Shown one piece after another: positions 14,130-27,779 of a DNA stretch of 64,000 nt. The stretch lies in contig NW_027192673.1 of assembly GCF_949987515.2 (NCBI RefSeq), positions 26,001-90,000 of the forward strand, read 5' to 3'. Made by a program: the position numbers and the translations under genes. The first letter of the stretch is position 1. Each line of letters opens with the position of its first letter. This DNA comes from Delphinus delphis (lineage: Eukaryota > Chordata > Mammalia > Artiodactyla > Delphinidae). The notes under the pieces were generated by a model. The model was not told the DNA's origin. It was given only the letters and a program-made list of their open reading frames with translations, and made no database searches.

Positions 14130-14700
14130 ACCCTACCCCGAAGCCTGACCCTCACACGTCCCCTTATCCTAACCCGTACGCTCACACTAACCCGCGCCCT
14201 CACACGCACGCTCCCCGTAAAACGTTGTCGTACCCTCACCTGGACACTAAACCATCCCCGTCCCCTAACCCAAACCCTAGCCCGAACCCTAACCCTAACC
14301 CTTCCCCGAAGCCTGACCCTCACCCGTCCCCTAATCCTAACCCATACGCTAACACTAACCCGCGCCCTCACATGCACGCTCCCCCTAAAGCGTTGCAGTA
14401 CCCTCACCTGGACCCTAAACCGTCCCCGTCCCCTAACCCTAACCCTAGCCCGAACCCTAACCCTAACCCTTCCACGAAGCCTGACCCTCACCCGTGCCCT
14501 AATCCTAACCCGTACGCTAACAATAACCCGCGCCCTCACACGCACGCTCCCCCTAAAGCGTTGCCGTACCCTCACCTGGACCCTAAACCGTCCCCGTCCC
14601 CTAACCCTAACCCTAGCCCGAACCCTAAACTTAACCCTTCCCCGAAGCCTGACCCTCACCCGTCCCCTAATCCTAACCCGTACGCTAACACTAACCCGCG
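14130..14700. repeat. 15-unit-spaced variant block, copy 2
   Basis: The GGACACTAAA unit starts 2,520 bp (15 units) after its partner in copy 1. The following unit has GCAGTACC, CCACGAAGCC and TAACAATAAC, and the third has AAACTTAACC. ACATGCACG sits in the first unit. Confidence 0.8.
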
Positions 14701-15004
14701 CCCTCACACGCACGCTCCCCCTAAAGCGTTGCCGTACCCTCACCTGGACCCTAAACCGTCCCCGTCCCCTAACCCTAACCCTAGCCCGAACCCTAACCCT
14801 AACCCTTCCCCGAAGCCTGACCCTCACCCGTCCCCTAATCCTAACCCGTACGCTAACACTAACCCACGCCCTCACACGCACGCTCCCCCTAAAGCGTTGC
14901 CGTACCCTCACCTGGACCCTAAACCGTCCCCGTCCCCTAACCCTAACCCTAGCCCGAACCCTAACCCTAACCCTTCCCCGAAGCCTGACCCTCACCCGTC
15001 CCCT

Positions 15005-15012
15005 AATCTAAC
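15005..15012. other. Type-1 marker deletion, copy 4
   Basis: AATCTAAC, 5,039 bp after copy 3 and 5,039 bp before copy 5. It is preceded by a unit with AACCCACGCC and followed by CCGTACACTC. Confidence 0.9.
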
Positions 15013-16649
15013 CCGTACGCTAACACTAACCCGCGCCCTCACACGCACGCTCCCCCTAAAGCGTTGCCGTACACTCACCTGGACCCTAAACCGTCCCCGT
15101 CCCCTAACCCTAACCCTAGCCCAAACCCTAACCCTAACCCTTCCCCGAAGCCTGACCCTCACCCGTCCCCTAATCCTAACCCGTACGCTAACACTAACCC
15201 GCGCCCTCACACGCACGCTCCCCCTAAAGCGTTGCCGAACCCTCACCTGGACCCTAAACCGTCCCCGTCCCCTAACCCTAACCCTAGCCCGAACCCTAAC
15301 CCTAGCCTTTCCCCGAAGCCTGACCCTCACCCGTCCCCTAATCCTAACCCGTACGCTAACACTAACCCGCGCCCTCACATGCACGCTCCCCGTAAAGCGT
15401 TGCCGTACCCTCACCTGGACCCTAAACCGTCCCGGTCCCCTAACCCTAACCCTAGCCCGAACCCTAACCCTAACCCTTCCCCGAAGCCTGACCCTCACCC
15501 GTCCCCTAATCCTAACCCGTACGCTAACACTAACCCGCGCCCTCACACGCACGCTCCCCGTAAAGCATTGCCGTACCCTCACCTGGACCCTAAACCGTCG
15601 CCGTCCCCTAACCCTAACCCTAGCCCGAACCCTAACCCTAACCCTTCCCCGAAGCCTGACCCTCACCCGTGCCCTAATCCTAACCCGTACGCTCACACTA
15701 ACCCGCGCCCTCGCACGCACGCTCCCCCTAAAGCGTTGCCGTACCCTCACCTGGACCCTAAACCGTCCCCGTCCGCTAACCCTAACCCTAGCCCGAACCC
15801 TAACCCTAACACTTCCCCGAAGCCTGACCCTCACCCGTCCCCTAATCCTAACCCGTACGCTAACAATAACCCGCGCCCTCACACGCACGCTCCCCGTAAA
15901 GCGTTGCCGTACCCTCACCTGGACCCTAAACCGTCCCCGTCCCCTAACCCTAACCCTAGCCCGAACCCTAACCCTAACCCTTCCCCGAAGCCTGACCCTC
16001 AACCGTCCCCTAATCCTAACCCGTACGCTAACACTAACCCGCGCCCTCACACGCACGCTCCCCGTAAAGCGTTGCCGTACCCTCACCTGGACCCTAAACC
16101 GTCCCCGTCCCCTAACCCTAACCCTAGCCCGAACCCTAACCCTAACCCTTCCCCGAAGCCTGACCCTCACCCGTCCCCTAATCCTAACCCGTACGCTCAC
16201 ACTAACCCGCGCCCTCACACGCACGCTGCCCCTAAAGCGTTGCCGTACCCTCACCTGGACCCTAAACCGTCCCCGTCCCCTAACCCTAACCCTAGCCCGA
16301 ACCCTAACCCTAACCCTTCCCCGAAGCCTGAACCTCACCCGTCCCCTAATCCTAACCCGTACACTAACACTAACCCGCGCCCTCACACGCACGCTCCCCC
16401 TAAAGCGTTGCCGTACCCTCACCTGGACCCTAAACCGTCCCCGTCCCCTAACCATAACCCTAGCCCGAACCCTAACCCTAACCCTTCCCCGAAGCCTGAC
16501 CCTCACCCGTGCCCTAATCCTAACCCGTACGCTAACACGAACCCGCGCCCTCACACGCACGCTCCCCCTAAAGCGTTGCCGTACCCTCACCTGGACCCTA
16601 AACCGTCCCCGTCCCCTAACCCTAACCCTAGCCCGAACCCTAACCCTAA

Positions 16650-17220
16650 CCCTACCCCGAAGCCTGACCCTCACACGTCCCCTTATCCTAACCCGTACGC
16701 TCACACTAACCCGCGCCCTCACACGCACGCTCCCCGTAAAACGTTGCCGTACCCTCACCTGGACACTAAACCATCCCCGTCCCCTAACCCAAACCCTAGC
16801 CCGAACCCTAACCCTAACCCTTCCCCGAAGCCTGACCCTCACCCGTCCCCTAATCCCAACCCATACGCTAACACTAACCCGCGCCCTCACATGCACGCTC
16901 CCCCTAAAGCGTTGCAGTACCCTCACCTGGACCCTAAACCGTCCCCGTCCCCTAACCCTAACCCTAGCCCGAACCCTAACCCTAACCCTTCCACGAAGCC
17001 TGACCCTCACCCGTGCCCTAATCCTAACCCGTACGCTAACAATAACCCGCGCCCTCACACGCACGCTCCCCCTAAAGCGTTGCCGTACCCTCACCTGGAC
17101 CCTAAACCGTCCCCGTCCCCTAACCCTAACCCTAGCCCGAACCCTAAACTTAACCCTTCCCCGAAGCCTGACCCTCACCCGTCCCCTAATCCTAACCCGT
17201 ACGCTAACACTAACCCGCGC
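16650..17220. repeat. 15-unit-spaced variant block, copy 3
   Basis: GGACACTAAA lies 2,519 bp after copy 2; the missing base is the type-1 deletion at 15005. All diagnostic variants of copy 2 are present. A private AATCCCAACCC occurs at about 16850. Confidence 0.8.
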
Positions 17221-19169
17221 CCTCACACGCACGCTCCCCCTAAAGCGTTGCCGTACCCTCACCTGGACCCTAAACCGTCCCCGTCCCCTAACCCTAACCC
17301 TAGCCCGAACCCTAACCCTAACCCTTCCCCGAAGCCTGACCCTCACACGTGCCCTAATCCTAACCCGTACGCTAACACGAACCCGCGCCCTCACACGCAC
17401 GCTCCCCCTAAAGCGTTGCCGTACCCTCACCTGGACCCTAAACCGTCCCCGTCCCCTAACCCTAACCCTAGCCCGAACCCTAACCCTAACCCTACCCCGA
17501 AGCCTGACCCTCACCCGTCCCCTAATCCTAACCCGTACGCTCACACTAACCCGCGCCCTCACACGCACGCTCCCCCTAAAACGTTGCCGTACCCTCACCT
17601 GGACCCTAAACCGTCCCCGTCCCCTAACCCTAACCCTAGCCCGAACCCTAACCCTAACCCTTCCCCAAAGCCTGACCCTCACCCGTGCCCTAATCCTAAC
17701 CCGTACGCTAACACTAACCCGCGCCCTCACACGCACGCTCCCCCTAAAGCGTTGCCGTACCCTCACCTGGACCCTAAACCGTCCCCGTCCCCTAACCCTA
17801 ACCCTACACCGAACCCTACCCCTAACCCTTCCCCGAAGCCTGACACTCACCCGTCCCCTAATCCTAACCCGTACGCTCACACTAACCCGCGCCCTCACAC
17901 GCACGCTCCCCCTAAAGCATTCCCGTACCCTCACCTGGACCCTAAACCGTCCCCTTCCCCTAACCCTAACCCTAGCCCGAACCCTAACCCTAACCCTTCC
18001 CCGAAGCCTGACCCTCACCCATCCCCTAATCCTAACCCGTACGCTCATACTAACAAGCGCCCTCACACGCACGCTCCCCCTAAAGCGTTGCAGTACCCTC
18101 ACCTGGACCCTAAACCGTCCCCGTCCCCTAACCCTAACCCTAGCCCGAACCCTAACCCTAACCCTTCCCCGAAGCCTGACCCTCACCCGTCCCGTAATCC
18201 TAACCCGTACGCTAACACTAACCCGCGCCCTCACACGCACGCTCCCCCTAAAGCGTTGCCGTACCCTCACCTGGACCCTAAACCGTCCCCGTCCCCTAAC
18301 CCTAACCCTAGCCCGAACCCTAACCCTAACCCTTCCCCGAAGCCTGACCCTCACCCGTCCCCTAATCCTAACCCGTACGCTAACACTAACCCGCGCCCTC
18401 ACACGCACGCTCCCCCTAAAGCGTTGCCGTACCCTCACCTGGACCCTAAACCGTCCCCGTCCCCTAACCCTAACCCTAGCCCGAACCCTAACCCTAGCCT
18501 TTCCCCGAAGCCTGACCCTCACCTGTCCCCTAATCCTAACCCGTACGCTAACACTAACCCGCGCCCTCACATGCACGCTCCCCGTAAAGCGTTGCCGTAC
18601 CCTCACCTGGACCCTAAACCGTCCCGGTCCCCTAACCCTAACCCTAGCCCGAACCCTAACCCTAACCCTTCCCCGAAGCCTGACCCTCACCCGTCCCCTA
18701 ATCCTAACCCGTACGCTCACACTAACCCGCGCCCTCACACGCACGCTCCCCCTAAAGCGTTGCCGTACCCTCACCTGGACCCTAAACCGTCCCCGTCCCC
18801 TAACCCTAACCCTAGCCCGAACCCTAACCCTAACCCTTCCCCGAAGCCTGAACCTCACCCGTTCCCTAATCCTAACCCGTACACTAACACTAACCCGCGC
18901 CCTCACACGCACGCTCCCCCTAAAGCGTTGCCGTACCCTCACCTGGACCCTAAACCGTCCCCGTCCCCTAACCATAACCCTAGCCCGAACCCTAACCCTA
19001 ACCCTTCCCCGAAGCCTGACCCTCACCCGTGCCCTAATCCTAACCCGTACGCTAACACGAACCCGCGCCCTCACACGCACGCTCCCCCTAAAGCGTTGCC
19101 GTACCCTCAACTGGACCCTAAACCGTCCCCGTCCCCTAACCCTAATCCTAGCCTGAACCCTAACCCTAA

Positions 19170-19740
19170 CCCTACCCCGAAGCCTGACCCTCACACGTCC
19201 CCTTATCCTAACCCGTACGCTCACACTAACCCGCGCCCTCACACGCACGCTCCCCGTAAAACGTTGCCGTACCCTGACCTGGACACTAAACCATCCCCGT
19301 CCCCTAACCCAAACCCTAGCCCGAACCCTAACCCTAACCCTTCCCCGAAGCCTGACCCTCACCCGTCCCCTAATCCTAACCCATACGCTAACACTAACCC
19401 GCGCCCTCACATGCACGCTCCCCCTAAAGCGTTGCAGTACCCTCACCTGGACCCTAAACCGTACCCGTCCCCTAACCCTAACCCTAGCCCGAACCCTAAC
19501 CCTAACCCTTCCACGAAGCCTGACCCTCACCCGTGCCCTAATCCTAACCCGTACGCTAACAATAACCCGCGCCCTCACACGCACGCTCCCCCTAAAGCGT
19601 TGCCGTACCCTCACCTGGACCCTAAACCGTCCCCGTCCCCTAACCCTAACCCTAGCCCGAACCCTAAACTTAACCCTTCCCCGAAGCCTGACCCTCACCC
19701 GTCCCCTAATCCTAACCCGTACGCTAACACTAACCCGCGC
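19170..19740. repeat. 15-unit-spaced variant block, copy 4
   Basis: GGACACTAAA lies 2,520 bp after copy 3. The copy carries private changes CCCTGACCTGG (19273) and CCGTACCCGTCC (19460), and leads into the type-1 deletion at 20044 exactly as copy 2 leads into the one at 15005. Confidence 0.8.
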
Positions 19741-20043
19741 CCTCACACGCACGCTCCCCCTAAAGCGTTGCCGTACCCTCACCTGGACCCTAAACCGTCC
19801 CCGTCCCCTAACCCTAACCCTAGCCCGAACCCTAACCCTAACCCTTCCCCGAAGCCTGACCCTCACCCGTCCCCTAATCCTAACCCGTACGCTAACACTA
19901 ACCCACGCCCTCACACGCACGCTCCCCCTAAAGCGTTGCCGTACCCTCACCTGGACCCTAAACCGTCCCCGTCCCCTAACCCTAACCCTAGCCCGAACCC
20001 TAACCCTAACCCTTCCCCGAAGCCTGACCCTCACCCGTCCCCT

Positions 20044-20051
20044 AATCTAAC
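20044..20051. other. Type-1 marker deletion, copy 5
   Basis: AATCTAAC with the same left (AACCCACGCC) and right (CCGTACACTC) context as copy 4. The next unit differs in having CCCCGTAAAG. Confidence 0.9.
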
Positions 20052-23000
20052 CCGTACGCTAACACTAACCCGCGCCCTCACACGCACGCTCCCCGTAAAG
20101 CGTTGCCGTACACTCACCTGGACCCTAAACCGTCCCCGTCCCCTAACCCTAACCCTAGCCCAAACCCTAACCCTAACCCTTCCCCGAAGCCTGACCCTCA
20201 CCCGTCCCCTAATCCTAACCCGTACGCTCACACTAACCCGCGCCCTCACACGCACGCTCCCCCTAAAGCATTGCCGTACCCTCACCTGGACCCTAAACCG
20301 TCCCCTTCCCCTAACCCTAACCCTAGCCCGAACCCTAACCCTAACCCTTCCCCGAAGCCTGACCCTCACCCGTCCCGTGATCCTAACCCGTACGCTCACA
20401 CTAACCCGCGCCCTCACACGCACGCTCCCCCTAAAGCGTTGCCGTACCCTAACCTGGACCCTAAACCGTCCCCGTCCCCTAACCCTAACCCTAGCCCGAA
20501 CCCTAACCCTAACTCTTCCCCGAACCCTGACCCTCACCCGTCCCGTAATCCTAACCCGTACGCTAACACTAAACCGCGCCCTCACACGCACGCTCCCCCT
20601 AAAGCGTTGCCGTACCCTGACCTGGACCCTAAACCGTCGCCGTCCCCTAACCCTAACCCTAGCCCGAACCTTAACCCTAACCCTTCCCCGAAACCTGACC
20701 CTCACCCGTCCCCTAATCGTAACCCGTACGCTAACACTAACCCGCGCCCTCACACGCACGCTCCCCGTAAAGCGTTGCCATACCCTCACCTGGACCCTAA
20801 ACCGTCCCGGTCCCCTAACCCTAACCCTAGCCCGAACCCTAACCCTAACACTTCCCCGAAGCCTGACCCTCACCCGTCCCCTAATCCTAACCCGTACGCT
20901 CACACTAACCCGCGCCCTCACACGCACGCTCCCCCTAAAGCGTTGCCGTACCCTCACCTGGACCCTAAACCGTCCCCGTCCCCTAACCCTAACCCTAGCC
21001 CGAACCCTACCCCTAACCCTTCCCCGAAGCCTGACCCTCACCTGTGCCCTAATCCTAACCCGTATGCTCACACTAACCGGCGCCCTCACACGCACGCTCC
21101 CCCTAAAGCGTTGCCGTACCCTCACCTGGACCCTAAACCGTCCCCGTCCCCTAACCCTAACCCTAGCCCGAACCCTAACCCTAACCCTTCCCCGAAGCCT
21201 GACCCTCACCCGTCCCCTAATCCTAAACCGTACGCTAACACTAACCCGTGCCCTCACACGCACGCTACCCCTAAAGCGTTGCCGTACCCTCACCTGGACC
21301 CTAAACCGTCCCCGTCCCCTAACCCTAACCCTAGCCCGAACCCTAACCCTAGCCCTTCCCCGAAGCCTGACCCTCACCCGTCCCCTAATCCTAACCCGTA
21401 CGCTAACACTAACCCGCGCCCTCACACGCACGCTCCCCCTAAAGCGTTGCCGTACCCTCACCTGGACCCTAAACCATCCCCGTCCCCTAACCCTAACCCT
21501 AGCCCGAACCCTAACCCTAACATTTCCCCGAAGCCTGACCCTCACCCGTCCCCTAATCCTAACCCGTACGCTCACACTAACCCGCGCCTTCACACGCACG
21601 CTCCCCGTAAAGCGTTGCCGTACCCTCACCTGGACCCTAAACCGTCCCGGTCCCCTAAGCCTAACCCTAGCCCGAACCCTAACCCTAACACTTCCCCGAA
21701 GCCTGACCCTCACCCGTCCCCTAATCCTACCCCGTACGCTCACACTAACCCAAGCCCTCACACGCACGCTCCCCCTAAAGCGTTGCCGTACCCTCACCTG
21801 GACCCTAAAACGTCCCCGTCCCCTAACCCTAACCCTAGCCCGAACCCTACCCCTAACCCTTCCCCGAAGCCTGACCCTCACCCGTGCCCTAATCCTAACC
21901 CGTACGCTAACACTAACCCGCGCCCTCACACGCACGCTCCCCCTAAAGCGTTGCCGTACGCTCACCTGGACCCTAAACCGTCCCCGTCCCCTAACCCTAA
22001 CCCTAGCCCAAACCCTAACCCTAAACCTTCCCCGAAGCCTGACCCTCACCCGTGCCCTAATCCTAACCCGTACGCTAACACTAACCCGCGCCCTCACACG
22101 CACGCTCCCCCTAAAGTTTTGCCGTACCCTCACCTGGACCCTAAACCGTCCCCGTCCCCTAACCCTAACCCTAGCCCGAACCCTAACCCTAACCCTTCCC
22201 CGAAGCCTGAACCTCACCCGTCCCCTAATCCTATCCCGTACGCTAACACTAACCCGCGCCCTCACACGCACGCTCCCCCTAAAGCGTTGCCGTACCCTCA
22301 CCTGGACCCTAAACCGTCCCCGTCCCCTAACCATAACCCTAGCCCGAACCCTAACCCTAACCCTTCCCCGAAGCCTGACCCTCACCCGTGCCCTAATCCT
22401 AACCCGTACGCTAACACGAACCCGCGCCCTCACACGCACGCTCCCCCTAAAGCGTTGCCTTACCCTCACCTGGACCCTAAACCGTTCCCGTCCCCTAACC
22501 CTAACCCTAGCCCGAACCCTAACCCTAACCCTACCGCGAAGCCTGACCCTCACACGTCCCCTTATCCTAACCCGTACGCTAACACTAACCCGCGCCCTCA
22601 CACGCACGCTCCCCCTAAAGCGTTGCCGTACCCTCACCTGGACCCTAAACCGTCCCCGTCCCCTAACCCTAACCCTAGCCCGAACCCTAAACCTAACCCT
22701 TCCCCGAAGCCTGACCCTCACCCGTCCCCTAATCCTAACCCGTACGCTAACACTAACCCGCGCCCTCACACGCACGCTCCCCCTAAAGCGTTGCCGTACC
22801 CTCACCTGGACCCTAAACCGTCCCCGTCCCCTAACCCTAACCCTAGCCCGAACCCTAACCCTAACCCTTCCCCGAAGCCTGACCCTCACCCGTCCCCTAA
22901 TCCTAACCCGTACGCTAACACTAACCCGCACCCTCACACGCACGCTCCCCCTAAAGCGTTGCCGTACCCTCACCTGGACCCTAAACCGTCCCCGTCCCCT

Positions 23001-23066
23001 AACCCTAACCCTAGCCCGAACCCTAACCCTAACCCTTCCCCGAAGCCTGACCCTCACCCGTCCCCT

Positions 23067-23074
23067 AATCTAAC
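23067..23074. other. Type-1 marker deletion, copy 6; start of the segment also found at 42 kb
   Basis: AATCTAAC lies 3,023 bp (18 units minus 1) after copy 5. The distance to copy 7 at 42018 is 18,951 bp, which is 113 units minus 33, and the 33 missing bases equal the deletions found between them. Confidence 0.9.
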
Positions 23075-26000
23075 CCGTACGCTAACACTAACCCGCGCCC
23101 TCACACGCACGCTCCCCCTAAAGCGTTGCCATACCCTCACCTGGACCCTAAACCGTCCCCGTCCCCTAACCCTAACCCTAGCCCAAACCCTAACCCTAAC
23201 CCTTCCCCGAAGCCTGACCCTCACCCGTCCCCTGATCCTAACCCGTACGCTCACACTAACCCGCGCCCTCACACGCACGCTCCCCCTAAAGCGTTGCCGT
23301 ACCCTAACCTGGACCCTAAACCGTCCCCGTCCCCTAACCCTAACCCTAGCCCGAACCCTAACCCTAACTCTTCCCCGAAGCCTGACCCTCACCCGTCCCG
23401 TAATCCTAACCCGTACGCTAACACTAAACCGCGCCCTCACACGCACGCTCCCCCTAAAGCGTTGCCGTACCCTCACCTGGACCCTAAACCGTCCCCGTCC
23501 CCTAACCCTAACCCTAGCCCGAACCCTAACCCTAACCCTTCCCCGAAACCTGACCCTCACCCGTCGCCTAATCCTAACCCGTACGCTAACACTAAACCGC
23601 GCCCTCACACGCACGCTGCCCCTAAAGCGTTGCCGTACCCTCACCTGGACCCTAAACCGTCCCCGTCCCCTAACCCTAACCCTAGCCCGAACCCTAACCC
23701 TAGCCTTTCCCCGAAGCCTGACCCTCACCCGTCCCCTAATCGTAACCCGTACGCTAACACTAACCCGCGCCCTCACACGCACGCTCCCCGTAAAGCGTTG
23801 CCATACCCTCACCTGGACAGTAAACCGTCCCGGTCCCCTAACCCTAACCCTAGCCCGAACCCTAACCCTAACCCTTTCCCGAAGCCTGACCCTCACCCGT
23901 CCCCTGATCCTAACCCGTACGCTCACACTAACCCGCGCCCTCACACGCACGCTCCCCCTAAAGCGTTGCCGTACCCTAACCTGGACCCTAAACCGTCCCC
24001 GTCCCCTAACCCTAACCCTAGCCCGAACCCTAACCCTAACTCTTCCCCGAAGCCTGACCCTCACCCGTCCCGTAATCCTAACCCGTACGCTAACACTAAC
24101 CCGCGCCCTCACACGCACGCTCCCCCTAAAGCGTTGCCGTACCCTCACCTGGACCCTAAACCGTCCCCGTCCCCTAACCCTAACCCTAGCCCGAACCCTA
24201 ACCCTATCCCTTCCCCGAAACCTGACCCTCACCCGTCCCCTAATCCTAACCCGTACGCTAACACTAACCCGCGCCCTCACACGCACGCTCCCCCTAAAGC
24301 GTTGCCGTACCCTCACCTGGACCCTAAACCGTCCCCGTCCCCTAACCCTAACCCTAGCCCGAACCCTACCCCTAACCCTTCCCCGAAGCCTGACCCTCAC
24401 CCGTGCCCTAATCCTAACCCGTATGCTCACACTAACCGGCGCCCTCACACGCACGCTCCCCCTAAAGCGTTGCCGTACCCTCACCTGGACCCTAAACCGT
24501 CCCCGTCCCCTAACCCTAACCCTAGCACGAACCCTAACCCTAACCCTTCCCCGAAGCCTGACCCTCACCCGTCCCCTAATCCTAACCCGTACGCTAACAC
24601 TAACCCGTGCCCTCACACGCACGCTCCCCCTAAAGCGTTGCCGTACCCTCACCTGGACCCTAAACCGTCCCCGTCCCCTAACCCTAACCCTAGCCCGAAC
24701 CCTAACCCTAGCCCTTCCCCGAAGCCTGACCCTCACCCGTCCCCTAATCCTAACCCGTACGCTAACACTAACCCGCGCCCTCACACGCACGCTCCCCCTA
24801 AATCGTTGCCGTACCCTCACCTGGAACCTAAACCATCCCCGTCCCCTAACCCTAACCCTAGCCCGAACCCTAACCCTAACCCTTCCCCGAAGCCTGACCC
24901 TCACCCGTGCCCTAATCCTAACCCGTACGCTAACACTAACCCGCGCCCTCACACGCACGCTCCCCGTAAAGCGTTGCTGTACCCTCACCTGGACCCTAAA
25001 CCGTCCCGGTCCCCTAACCCTAACCCTAGCCCGAACCCTAACCCTAACCCTTCCCCGAAGCCTGACCCTCACCCGTCCCCTAATCCTACCCCGTACGCTC
25101 ACACTAAACCAAGCCCTCACACGCACGCTCCCCCTAAAGCGTTGCCGTACCCTCACCTGGACCCTAAACCGTCCCCGTCCCCTAACCCTAACCCTAGCCC
25201 GAACCCTACCCCTAACCCTTCCCCGAAGCCTGACCCTCACCCGTGCCCTAATCCTAACCCGTATGCTCACACTAACCGGCGCCCTCACACGCACGCTCCC
25301 CCTAAAGCGTTGCCGTACCCTCACCTGGACCCTAAACCGTCCCCGTCCCCTAACCCTAACCCTAGCCCGAAACCTAACCCTAACCCTTCCCCGAAGCCTG
25401 ACCCTCACCCGTCCCCTAATCCTAACCCGTACGCTAACACTAACCCGCGCCCTCACACGCACGCTCCCCCTAAAGCGTTGCCATACCCTCACCTGGACCC
25501 TATACCGTCCCCGTCCCCTAACCCTAGCCCGAACCCTAACCCTAACCCTTCCCCGAAGCCTGACCCTCACCCGTGCCCTAATCCTAACCCGTACGCTAAC
25601 ACTAACCCGCGCCCTCACACGCACACTCCCCCTAAAGCGTTGCCGTACCCTCACCTGGACCCTAAACCGTCCCCGTCCCCTAACCCTAACCCTAGCCCGA
25701 ACCCTAACCCTAAACCTTCCCCGAAGCCTGACCCTCACCCGTGCCCTAATCCTAACCCGTACGCTAACACTAACCCGCGCCCTCACATGCACGCTCCCCC
25801 TAAAGCTTTGCCGTACCCTCACCTGGACCCTAAACCATCCCCGTCCCCTAACCCTAACCCTAGCCCGAACCCTAACCCTAAACCTTCCACGAAGCCTGAC
25901 CCTCACCCGTCCCCTAATCCTAACCCGTACGCTAACAGTAACCCGCGCCCTCACACGCACGCTCCCCCTAAAGCGTTGCCGTACCCTCACCTGGACCCTA

Positions 26001-26900
26001 AACCGTCGCCGTCCCCTAACCCTAACCCTAGCCCGAACCCTAACCCTAACCCTTCCCCGAAGCCTGACCCTCACCCGTCCCCTAATCCTAACCCGTACAC
26101 TCACACTAACCCGCGCCCCCACACGCACGCTCCCCCTAAAGCGTTGCCGTACCCTCACCTGGACCCTAAACCGTCCCCGTCCCCTAACCCTAACCCTAGC
26201 CCGAACCCTAACCCTAACCCTTCCCCGAAGCCTGTCCCTCACCCGTCCCCTAATCCTAACCCGTACGCTAACACTAACCCGCGCCCTCACACGCACGCTC
26301 CCCCTAAAGCGTTGCCGTACCCTCACCTGGACCCTAAACCGTCCCCATCCCCTAACCCTCACCCTAGCCCGAACCCTACCCCTAACCCTTCCCCGAAGCC
26401 TGACCCTCACCCGTGCCCTAATCCTAACCCGTACGCTAACACGAACCCGCGCCCTCACACGCACGCTCCCCCTAAAGCGTTGCCGTACCCTCACCTGGAC
26501 TCTAAACCGTCCCCGTCCCCTAACCCTAACCCTAGCCCGAACCCTAACCCTAACCCTTCCCCGAAGCCTGACCCTCACCCGTGCCCTAATCCTAACCCGT
26601 ACGCTAACACTAACCCGCGCCCTCACACGCACGCTCCCCCTAAAGCGTTGCCGTACCCTCACCTGGACCCTAAACCGTCCCCGTCCCCTAACCCTAATCC
26701 TAGCCCGAACCCTAACCCTAACCCTTCCCCGAAGCCTGACCCTCACCCGTGCCCTAATCCTAACCCGTACGCTAACACTAACCCGCGCCCTCACACGCAC
26801 GCTCCCCCTAAAGCGTTGCTGTACCCTCACCTGGACCCTAAACCGTCCCCGTCCCCTAACCCTAACCCTAGCCCGAACCCTAACCCTAACCCTTCCCCGA
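23075..26900. repeat. Long-range duplicated segment, copy A
   Basis: It shares a long ordered variant series with 42.03-45.7 kb: CTGATCC, CCTAACCTGG, TAACTCTTCC, CCTAGCCTTT with TAATCGTAACC, CCGTATGCTC (24419 and 25259), CTACCCCGTACG, TATACCG (25501), TAACAGTAACC, CCTGTCCCTC and GGACTCTAAA (26497). The offset is 18,783 bp through the middle. Relative to copy B it has two extra units near 23.9-24.2 kb, a 6-bp deletion at 25520, and two fewer units near 26.0 kb. Confidence 0.8.
25515..25532. other. 6-bp (one hexamer) deletion in the core
   Basis: One CCCTAA of the hexamer 6-7 pair is missing, so CCCCTAACCCTAGCCC joins directly. The deletion lies in the unit with the TATACCG variant. The counterpart unit at 44284 is full length, so the loss postdates that duplication, or was repaired there. 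Confidence 0.9.
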
Positions 26901-27779
26901 AGCCTGACCCTCACCCGTGCCCTAATCCTAACCCGTACGCTAACACTAACCCGTGCCCTCACACGCACGCTCCCCCTAAAGCGTTGCCGTACCCTCACCT
27001 GGACCCTAAACCGTCCCCGTCCCCTAACCCTAACCCTAGCCCGAACCCTAACCCTAACCCTTCCCCGAAGCCTGACCCTCACCCGTCCCCTAATCCTAAC
27101 CCGTACGCTAACACTAACCCGCGCCCTCACACGCACGCTCCCCCTAAAGCTTTGCCGTACCCTCACCTGGACCCTAAACCGTCCCCGTCCCCTAACCCTA
27201 ACCCTAGCCCGAACCCTAACCCTAACCCTTCCCCGAAGCCTGACCCTCACCCGTGCCCTAATCCTAACCCGTACGCTAACACTAACCCGCGCCCTCACAC
27301 GCACGCTCCCCCTAAAGCGTTGCCGTACCCTCACCTGTACCCTAAACCGTCCCCGTCCCCTAACCCTAACCCTAGCCCGAACCCTAACCCTAACCCTTCC
27401 CCGAAGCCTGACCCTCACCCGTCCCCTAATCCTAACCCGTACGCTCACACTAACCCGCGCCCTCACATGCACGCTCCCCCTAAAGCGTTGCCGTACCCTC
27501 ACCTGGACCCTAAACCGTCGCCGTCCCCTAACCCTAACCCTAGCCCGAACCCTAACCCTAACCCTTCCCCGAAGCCTGACCCTCACCCGTCCCCTAATCC
27601 TAACCCGTACGCTCACACTAACCCGCGCCCTCACACGCACGCTCCCCCTAAAGCGTTGCCGTACCCTCACCTGGACCCTAAACCGTCCCCGTCCCCTAAC
27701 CCTAACCCTAGCCCGAACCCTAACCCTAACCCTTCCCCGAAGCCTGACCCTCACCCGTGCCCTAATCCTAACCCGTACG

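Larger units (their letters stand above)
9974..15012. repeat. 30-unit (5,039 bp) segment I
   Basis: The segment is bounded by type-1 deletions at 9966 and 15005. Its first third shares an ordered variant series with segment II at a 5,039-bp offset: CCTAGCCTTT (10261 and 15300), CCCCGTAAAG units, TAACAATAAC, GACCCTCAACC, CCTAACCATAACCC and CACACGTCCCCTTAT. Its last 750 bases also match at this offset. The middle (about 12.0-14.1 kb) does not, so this is a mosaic and not a clean higher-order repeat. Confidence 0.75.
15013..20051. repeat. 30-unit (5,039 bp) segment II
   Basis: The segment is bounded by type-1 deletions at 15005 and 20044. Right after each boundary the unit start reads CCGTACACTCACC, at 15068 and 20107, which is shared by these two junctions and not by the one at 9966. 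Units 8-13 of the segment recur 15 units later inside it (ACACTAACAC, CCATAACCC, CTTATCC, GGACACTAAA, CCACGAAGCC, AAACTTAACC). Confidence 0.75.

Noticed and set aside
6103..23074. A clean higher-order repeat of fixed size across the window
   Set aside because: Segments of 23, 30, 30 and 18 units between markers share blocks but not full unit order, so the structure is a mosaic and not one regular higher-order unit.
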